DNA of 64,000 nt, taken from NCBI RefSeq assembly GCF_013155125.1, contig NZ_CP053564.1, positions 2,983,501-3,047,500 on the forward strand, read 5' to 3'. The notes beneath the pieces were generated by a model. It did not search any database. It was given only the letters and a program-made list of their open reading frames with translations, and was not told where the DNA came from. The stretch comes from Pseudonocardia broussonetiae (GTDB lineage Bacteria; Actinomycetota; Actinomycetes; Mycobacteriales; Pseudonocardiaceae). The position numbers and the translations under genes were made by a program. Below, piece by piece: positions 58,897-64,000 of the stretch (position 1 is the first letter of the stretch; every line of letters begins with the position of its first letter).

Positions 58897-59817
58897 TCAG
58901 GCGCGCCGGGAGTCCGGCGCAGTGTCGTGGTGATGACCGCTCCCCCCTGAGGGGCGGAACTGCCGCCGGACGACGAGGAGCAGGCCGAGCGCCGCGACGA
59001 GCAGGGCGGTGAGCGCGCCGGTCGCCGCGGTGACCAGCGGGCGGGGGCTGACGGGGTCGACGTCGGCGTAGGGCGGGACGAGGACGCGGGCGCCCGGCCC
59101 GGCGAGGTCGCTGATGTTCAGCTCGTCGAGCTGGCTGCGCAGCTGCTGCTCGCGGTCGACCAGCGGGGAGAGCTCGGCACCCAGCGCCGTGTCGGTCCGG
59201 GCGGCCTCGATCCGGTCGAGCACCGTGGCGAGCTCGGTCTCGAGGTAGCCGCGGACGTCCGAGCGCTCGTCGTTGTTGGACACCGCCAGGTACCGGGTCA
59301 CGATCGCGTCGAGGATCCGTGTCGCGCGGTCCGGGTCGGCGTCGCGGAACTCGATGCTGATGACCTCGCTCTCCTCCAGCACCGTGGCCTGCAGGGACTC
59401 CGCGAGGTCCTCGACCGGCACGCCGGACCCGGCCGACACCGGGCCCAGCACCGTGCGGCTGGTCAGCAGGACGAGCTGGGTGCTGAGGTTGCGGTCCTCC
59501 CGCAGGAAACCGGTGGGCTGCTCGCGGGTCAGCAGGTAGAGCACGTCGGCGCGGGCCGCGTACTGCGTCGGCAGCAGCGTGCCGATGCCGAAGCCCGCCC
59601 CGGCCCCCGCGACGACGAGCAGCACGGCGAGCAGAGCCAGGGTCGTCCACGTGCGGCGCGACGGGCCTCCGCCCGCCGCCGCGGTGCGGGTGCCGGGGTC
59701 GTCGGTGACCATGGGTGGACGTCCGTTCGTCGAGGGGGCGGCCGCGAGGGCGATGGCCTCGGTGCGCTCCTCGACACCCGCGGACGGGAGCCGGTCGTAG
59801 GGGGGCACCGGTGTCAC
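58897..59817 (-). CDS. Wzz/chain-length determinant-like protein
   Basis: Polysaccharide co-polymerase of 306 aa. Topology: about 55 cytosolic residues, helix 1 (TLALLAVLLVVAGAGAGFGIGTL, about 58-80), an extracytoplasmic domain with coiled-coil potential (YLETELATVLDRIEAARTDTAL; VDREQQLRSQLDELN), helix 2 (VTAATGALTALLVAALGLLLVV, about 260-283). It has YAARADVLYLLT in place of the usual Wzz N-terminal motif. No tyrosine-kinase domain is attached. GTG 59817 overlaps the aminotransferase stop (GTGA); an internal start at MVTDDPG is possible. It sets polymer length together with the Wzy-like protein. Confidence 0.85.
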   Translation of the reverse strand: MTPVPPYDRLPSAGVEERTEAIALAAAPSTNGRPPMVTDDPGTRTAAAGGGPSRRTWTTLALLAVLLVVAGAGAGFGIGTLLPTQYAARADVLYLLTREQPTGFLREDRNLSTQLVLLTSRTVLGPVSAGSGVPVEDLAESLQATVLEESEVISIEFRDADPDRATRILDAIVTRYLAVSNNDERSDVRGYLETELATVLDRIEAARTDTALGAELSPLVDREQQLRSQLDELNISDLAGPGARVLVPPYADVDPVSPRPLVTAATGALTALLVAALGLLLVVRRQFRPSGGSGHHHDTAPDSRRA

Positions 59818-60917
59818 ACCCCTGCCAGGACGGAGCAGACGCGGTCGACCTGCGCCGGCGCGATGCCCGGGAACAGCGGCAGCGAGAGGATCTCACCGGC
59901 CGCCCTCTCGGCCACCGGGCAGGGGTCGTCGGCGAACTCCGCGAACGCCGGCTGCAGGTGGCAGGGGACGGGGTAGTGCACGCCCCAGCCGATCCCGCCG
60001 GCGTCGAGCGCGGCGACGGCCGCCGCGCGGTCGGGCACCCGCACGACCGCGAGGTGGTGGACGGACTCGGCGAGCGGGTCCTGCGCGACGGGTGCGCACC
60101 AGTCGGGGAGCTGCTCCCGGTACCGCTCCACCGCCTCCACGCGACGGGCGTTGGCGGCGTCGAGGCCGCCGAGCTTGATGCCCAGCACCGCGGCCTGCAG
60201 GGTGTCGAGGCGGCTGTTGCGGCCCGACACGTCGTGGTGGTGGCGGCTGGTGGCGCTGCGTCCGTGGTCGGCCGTCCGCCGGATGCGGGCGACGAGCTCG
60301 GCGTCGTCCGAGACGACCGCCCCGCCGTCACCGAACGCGCCGAGGTTCTTGCCCGGGTAGAAGCTGAACGCGGCGGCGCGCCCCGCCCCGCCCGCGCGCC
60401 GGCCCGCGTACCGGGCGCCGTGGGCCTGGGCGGCGTCCTCGACGAGCGGGACGCCGTGGCGGTCGGTGACCGCGAGCAGCCCGTCGACGTCGGCCATCTG
60501 CCCGAACAGGTGCACGGCGACGACCGCGGCCGTGCGCGGCCCGATCGCCGCGGCGACCGCGTCGGGGTCGACGAGCAGCGTGTCGGGCCGGACGTCGACG
60601 AAGCGCGGGCGGGCCCCGACGGCCCGGACGGCCTCCGCCGTGGCGACGAACGTGTTGGCGGGGAGGACGACCTCGTCGCCCGGCCCGATCCCCAGCCCGT
60701 CGAGGACCAGTTCCAGCGCGTCGGTGCCGTTGGCGACGCCGACGCAGTGGTCGGTGCCGCAGTACGCGGCGAAGTCGTCCTCGAACGCGGCCACCTCCGG
60801 GCCGCCGACGAAGCGCCCGTGCCCCAGCACGGTCTTCCAGGCGACGTCGAGGGCGTCGCGCAGCGGTGCGTTGACCGCTCCCAGGTCGAGGAACGGGACG
60901 GGGGCGGGGCGCGTCAC
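59814..60917 (-). CDS. DegT/DnrJ/EryC1 (WbpE-like) sugar aminotransferase
   Basis: PLP-dependent aminotransferase of 367 aa that aminates a keto-sugar nucleotide. Family marks: VPFLDLGAVNAPL at the start, GVANGTDALELVLDGLGIGPGDEVVLPANTF, VEDAAQAHGARYAGR (Asp and Gln contacting PLP), the Schiff-base Lys in AFSFYPGKNLGAFGDGGAVV (about residue 187) and NSRLDTLQAAVLGIKL. With the adjacent Gfo/Idh/MocA gene and the uronate-forming dehydrogenase it fits the 3-amination step of a UDP-2,3-diamino-uronate pathway. GTG 60917 overlaps the upstream stop. Confidence 0.92.
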   Translation of the reverse strand: MTRPAPVPFLDLGAVNAPLRDALDVAWKTVLGHGRFVGGPEVAAFEDDFAAYCGTDHCVGVANGTDALELVLDGLGIGPGDEVVLPANTFVATAEAVRAVGARPRFVDVRPDTLLVDPDAVAAAIGPRTAAVVAVHLFGQMADVDGLLAVTDRHGVPLVEDAAQAHGARYAGRRAGGAGRAAAFSFYPGKNLGAFGDGGAVVSDDAELVARIRRTADHGRSATSRHHHDVSGRNSRLDTLQAAVLGIKLGGLDAANARRVEAVERYREQLPDWCAPVAQDPLAESVHHLAVVRVPDRAAAVAALDAGGIGWGVHYPVPCHLQPAFAEFADDPCPVAERAAGEILSLPLFPGIAPAQVDRVCSVLAGV

Positions 60918-62005
60918 GAGAGCACCGGGGAGCGCTGCTCGACGATCACGGTGGCCGGCGCCGGCTCCGTGATCGCGACCGGGCCGTCGTCGACCGGGAC
61001 GACCCCTCCGTCGAGCCGGGCGCGGTCGGTGGCGCTCAGGACCCGGACGATGTCGAGGCCGCGCCGCCCCGTCGTGGCGGGGGTGGCGCCGCTGCGCACG
61101 CAGTCGACGAAGTGCTGGTCCTGCACCCGCAGGGGCTCGTCGAACGGGATGAACGGCGAGGTGATGTCACCGGAGCGGTAGGTGACGGGCATCGCGTGGG
61201 CCGACGACGGGTCGTCGACCTCCGCGGGGTCGACGCCGATGTCGTAGATGCGGATGCGCTCGTTGTCGGACATGTCGTCGTAGACGACCATCTTGCGCTC
61301 GCCGACGACGGTGACGCGCCGGACCTTGTCGGGGTTCAGCCAGCTCACGTGGACGAACGCGTGGGCGTCGGAGCGCGGGAACTGCAGGCGCAGGTAGGCG
61401 ACGTCCGCGTGGCGGTCGCCGATGTTGCACTGCGCCCAGACGCTCGTCGAGCTCGGCATCTCGTCGAGGAGGTAGGAGACGATGGAGATGTCGTGCGGCG
61501 CGAGGTCCCAGATGACGTTGACGTCGCGCTGGTAGCGCCCGAGGCTCAGCCGCGCGGTGTCGATGTAGAGCACGCGGCCCAGCGAGCCCGAGCGCACGAT
61601 GTCGCGCAGCGTGCGGACGGCCGCGTTGTACTCGAAGGTGTGGCCGACCATCAGCGGGACGCCCCGCGACTCCGCCGTCTCGACGAGCAGCTCGGCCTCG
61701 GCGACCGACGTCGCGAGGGGCTTCTCGACGAGGGTCGGCTTGCCCGCCTCCAGCGCGACCAGCGCGACCAGCGTGTGCGCGGCGGGCGGCGTGGCCACGA
61801 CCACCGCGTCGACGTCCTCGACGACGGCGTCGAGCGAGCCGGCGAGCCGGGCGGCCGGGTAGTGGTGCGCGGCTTCCGCCAGGCGGTCCTCGTTCCCGTC
61901 CACTACGGTCACGCTCACGTCGGCGAGGCTGCTCAGCACGCGGACGTGCTTGGAGCCCCAGTACCCGTACCCGACGACGGCGACGTTGGTCCGAGCGGCT
62001 GGCAT
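60914..62005 (-). CDS. Gfo/Idh/MocA oxidoreductase, WbpB/WlbA-like
   Basis: NAD-dependent sugar oxidoreductase of 363 aa. Rossmann motif VAVVGYGYWGSKHVRVLSS; the signature EKPLATSVAEAELLVE with catalytic Lys (about residue 94); His-containing WDLAPHDISIVSYLL (about 175). The family member WbpB/WlbA oxidises C3 of UDP-GlcNAc-uronate before WbpE transamination, the step order predicted here. ATG 62005 is the first gene of the large reverse operon that runs with four-base overlaps to 53231. Confidence 0.9.
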   Translation of the reverse strand: MPAARTNVAVVGYGYWGSKHVRVLSSLADVSVTVVDGNEDRLAEAAHHYPAARLAGSLDAVVEDVDAVVVATPPAAHTLVALVALEAGKPTLVEKPLATSVAEAELLVETAESRGVPLMVGHTFEYNAAVRTLRDIVRSGSLGRVLYIDTARLSLGRYQRDVNVIWDLAPHDISIVSYLLDEMPSSTSVWAQCNIGDRHADVAYLRLQFPRSDAHAFVHVSWLNPDKVRRVTVVGERKMVVYDDMSDNERIRIYDIGVDPAEVDDPSSAHAMPVTYRSGDITSPFIPFDEPLRVQDQHFVDCVRSGATPATTGRRGLDIVRVLSATDRARLDGGVVPVDDGPVAITEPAPATVIVEQRSPVLS

Positions 62006-62181
62006 CCTGCTCCGATCACTGGGAAGTCGGCACGGTCGGACGACCGGCGAGTTCAGCCGTAGATCGGACGGGTGACGCTCTCTGTTACCCCGATAGCGGA
62101 GCGTCCACGAAGGGAGGACAGAACTCCTCGTCGGAGCGACTGTGCGTGATCACCTGCGGGTTCTCGGGGGAGCATCCGGGT

Positions 62182-62913
62182 GTGCCGCTCCGAGCCGCGG
62201 CCGGCGTCGCGGTGGCCCTGTGCCTGGCCGTCGCGGTCCCGGTCCCCACGCCCCCCGCGCCCGTCGCCGCGTCCGCGGTCGTGGGTGCGCCCGTCCTCGG
62301 TGTGGCGGTGCTGCCTCCCGGAGCCCCGCTCCCGTCCGACGGGGACTGCGCCCGCTCGACCCGCCGCGACCCCTGGGAGCCGCGGCCGGAGAACACCGGG
62401 GCGAACCGCACGGTGCCGCCCGGGCCGGTCGCCTCGCGGGCCTGGGGCGGTCCCGCGGCCGAGGCGCTGCGCACCCGCGTCACCGGCCGCTTCACCGGCA
62501 CGACCGACGAGATCATCCGCTGGGCCTCGTGCAAGTGGGGGTTCGACCCGGACGTCACGCGGGCCCAGGCGGTCCAGGAGTCCGGCTGGGTCCAGTCGGC
62601 GCGCGGCGACGGCGGCGTCAGCCTCGGCCTGCTCCAGATCAAGTCGACGGTGTGGACCGGCACCGCCCCCTGGTCGGCCACGAGCACCGCGTTCAACGTG
62701 GACTGGTCGCTGGGCCTGCGGCGGGCCTGCTACGAGGGCCAGCTCTCCCCGGCTCCGCAGGGCCGCGGGGACCTGTGGGGGTGCGTCGGCATGCACTACT
62801 CCGGGGGGTGGCGCGACGCGCCGGCGCTGGCCTACGTCGCCGGGGTGCAGGCGCACCTGGAGCGCCGCGCGTGGCGGGAGTGGCCGAGCGCGACGGGTTG
62901 GCCACCGGCGTGA
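62182..62913 (+). CDS. Secreted lysozyme-like/transglycosylase (SLT-fold) protein
   Basis: Exported protein of 243 aa. GTG 62182 has GGGGGAG well placed and starts directly with a signal sequence (LRAAAGVAVALCLAVAVPV). A Pro-rich linker precedes a lysozyme-like domain (about 110-230): IIRWASCKWGFDPDVTRAQAVQESGWVQSA carries the presumptive catalytic Glu (QES), and GGVSLGLLQIKSTVW and AYVAGVQAHLERRAW are typical of SLT/goose-type folds. Four Cys could form two disulfides. It may open the wall for polymer export or be unrelated to the island. It is divergent from the island operon. Confidence 0.8.
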   Translation: MPLRAAAGVAVALCLAVAVPVPTPPAPVAASAVVGAPVLGVAVLPPGAPLPSDGDCARSTRRDPWEPRPENTGANRTVPPGPVASRAWGGPAAEALRTRVTGRFTGTTDEIIRWASCKWGFDPDVTRAQAVQESGWVQSARGDGGVSLGLLQIKSTVWTGTAPWSATSTAFNVDWSLGLRRACYEGQLSPAPQGRGDLWGCVGMHYSGGWRDAPALAYVAGVQAHLERRAWREWPSATGWPPA

Positions 62914-62926
62914 GCGGGCACCGTGT

Positions 62927-63793
62927 TCAGCCGGTGGGGTGCGGGTAGTGGTCCCACGTCCGCAACCGGCCCCCGGTGAAGCCCAGCACCCAGGTGCTGG
63001 CCTTGCGGCTCGGCACGTCGTCGAGTCCGCTCAGGGCGCCGACGACGTCGGGGATCACACCGCCCTGGCTGCAGACCAGGCTGACGCCGGGCTGCGCGGC
63101 GATCTCGCGGAAGCGGGCGAGGCCGGCGGCGGGGTCGTCCCAGTAGCCCTCCTCGCCCAGGAGCGGCTCGTCGGCCACGGGGAGGCCGTGGGCCGCGGCG
63201 ATCGGCGCGATGGTGTCGCGGCAGCGGATCGGCGGGGCGGAGGCGAGGCGGTCGGGGCCGAACAGGGGGAGCAGGGTCGCGAGCTGGCGGGCCTGCTCGC
63301 GGCCGGTGCCCGACAGCGGGCGGTCCTCGTCGGGGCCGTCCCACTGGTTGCGGCTGCCGGCCTTGGCGTGGCGCACCAGCACGACCACCGAGTCGGGCGG
63401 GCCGGTGTCGGCGAAGCGGGCGAGGACGTCGAGGTCGCGGCGGTAGGACAGCAGTGCGGCGGCGTCGTCGGGGGAGCACCAGCGCAGCTCGTCGGTCTCC
63501 GCGTTGGGCTCGAAGGCGCCCGAGCAGGCCTGCGCGGCCCAGTACCGCACGACCTTGGGGCCCTCGATGACGTCGTAGTGCACGTCGAGCAGGAGCGGTC
63601 CGAGCCGGGCGGCGAAGCCGGTCTCCTCCGCGGTCTCGCGGACGGCGGCGTGCGGCATCGACTCGCCGCGGTCGAGCTTGCCCTTGGGCAGCGACCAGTC
63701 GTCGTAGCGCGGGCGGTGCACCAGCGCCACCTCGGCACCGGACCCGGCGCGGCGCCAGAGGACGGCGCCGGCCGCGAGGATCGGCGTGCTCAT
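62927..63793 (-). CDS. mutT1: MutT1-like NUDIX hydrolase fused to histidine phosphatase
   Basis: Two-domain protein of 288 aa. The NUDIX box is complete (GKLDRGESMPHAAVRETAEETGF, positions matching GX5EX7REUXEEXGU), and a C-terminal histidine phosphatase domain begins at VVLVRHAKAG (RHG-type, about residue 160). Mycobacterial MutT1 has this architecture and degrades oxidised nucleotides (8-oxo-GTP/dGTP products) and Ap(n)A. ATG 63793 overlaps the ppk stop by four bases (ATGA), so both are in one operon, as in M. tuberculosis. Confidence 0.9.
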   Translation of the reverse strand: MSTPILAAGAVLWRRAGSGAEVALVHRPRYDDWSLPKGKLDRGESMPHAAVRETAEETGFAARLGPLLLDVHYDVIEGPKVVRYWAAQACSGAFEPNAETDELRWCSPDDAAALLSYRRDLDVLARFADTGPPDSVVVLVRHAKAGSRNQWDGPDEDRPLSGTGREQARQLATLLPLFGPDRLASAPPIRCRDTIAPIAAAHGLPVADEPLLGEEGYWDDPAAGLARFREIAAQPGVSLVCSQGGVIPDVVGALSGLDDVPSRKASTWVLGFTGGRLRTWDHYPHPTG

Positions 63794-64000
63794 TCCGACT
63801 CGGCCACCAGCGCGTGGCGCAGCATCATCTCGGCCTGGTGGTCGCGGACGGGGGAGACGCCGGAGTCGAGCGGCGGCGAGGGCTCCCAGCGCCCGTCGGC
63901 CTGCAGCGTCCAGCACCGCGTGGCCGGGTCCATGCAGCTGTCGATCATCTCGCCGAGCTGCGCGGCGAGCGCGGGGTCGGCGACGCGCAGCAGCACCTCG
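63790..64000 (-). CDS. ppk: Polyphosphate kinase, C-terminal end only (5' part outside window)
   Basis: The last 69 codons of a PPK1: EVLLRVADPALAAQLGEMIDSCMDP resembles the final helix and strand of the C2 domain (VEVLLPV.. in the family), followed by the W-x-L-x-x-D-G-x-W tail. Identification rests on this short part plus the mutT1-ppk neighbourhood. The gene is cut by the right edge of the window. Confidence 0.8.
   Translation of the reverse strand, partial: EVLLRVADPALAAQLGEMIDSCMDPATRCWTLQADGRWEPSPPLDSGVSPVRDHQAEMMLRHALVAESE

Overview
The window is chromosomal DNA of a very GC-rich actinomycete. Gene order and gene content fit Pseudonocardiales best, but I cannot name the species. Most of the backbone follows the Mycobacterium tuberculosis order from Rv3015c to ppk (Rv2984): MetE-like protein, ligA, ACT protein, gatC-gatA, gatB, lppZ, DoxX protein, cfp6, ilvB-ilvN-ilvC, serA, leuB, MFS protein, gltX with tRNA-Gln and tRNA-Glu, IclR regulator, leuC-leuD, hup, mutT1, ppk. 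That synteny is recalled from general knowledge, not computed.

Layout. 1-5.5 kb: lipoprotein, multicopper oxidase, DUF1206 membrane protein, MetE-like protein, and a divergent SRPBCC/MarR pair. 5.5-14.2 kb: ligA, a 1.4-kb non-coding repeat tract, a BKACE enzyme, a ferredoxin reductase-desaturase pair, and PucR-type and ACT-domain proteins. 14.3-22.7 kb: gatCAB, an AbiEi-like orphan between two copies of one palindrome, lppZ, and small genes. 22.8-34.2 kb: branched-chain amino acid and serine genes (ilvD, ilvBNC, serA, leuB, cimA), with two transcription attenuators preceded by leader peptides. 34.2-39.7 kb: Lrp, MFS, GNAT and flavin monooxygenase genes, gltX and two tRNAs. 39.9-40.8 kb: an array of about ten hairpin-forming 66-bp repeats. 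40.8-46.3 kb: a membrane-anchored Hsp70-like protein, an LtbR/NdgR-like IclR regulator, leuCD and hup. 46.4-62.9 kb: a surface-polysaccharide island between hup and mutT1. 62.9-64 kb: mutT1 and the 3' end of ppk.

How the genes work together. IlvD, IlvBN, IlvC, LeuB, LeuCD and CimA cover much of isoleucine, valine and leucine synthesis; CimA supplies 2-oxobutyrate precursor from pyruvate, independently of threonine. GltX, GatCAB and tRNA-Gln fit the indirect route to Gln-tRNA(Gln). In the island, a nucleotide-sugar dehydrogenase, a Gfo/Idh/MocA oxidoreductase and a DegT aminotransferase resemble the WbpA/WbpB/WbpE steps towards a 3-amino-uronic acid sugar. An initiating sugar transferase, glycosyltransferase, flippase, polymerase/ligase and Wzz complete a Wzx/Wzy-like pathway, decorated with three FemAB-like transferases and a flavin hydroxylase.

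The most unusual items are the cimA attenuator, whose architecture matches that of ilvB; the hairpin repeat array and its inverted relatives 31 kb away; the FemAB-FemAB-hydroxylase operon; the twin palindromes around the AbiEi-like gene; and a flippase gene without a canonical start codon in the expected place.
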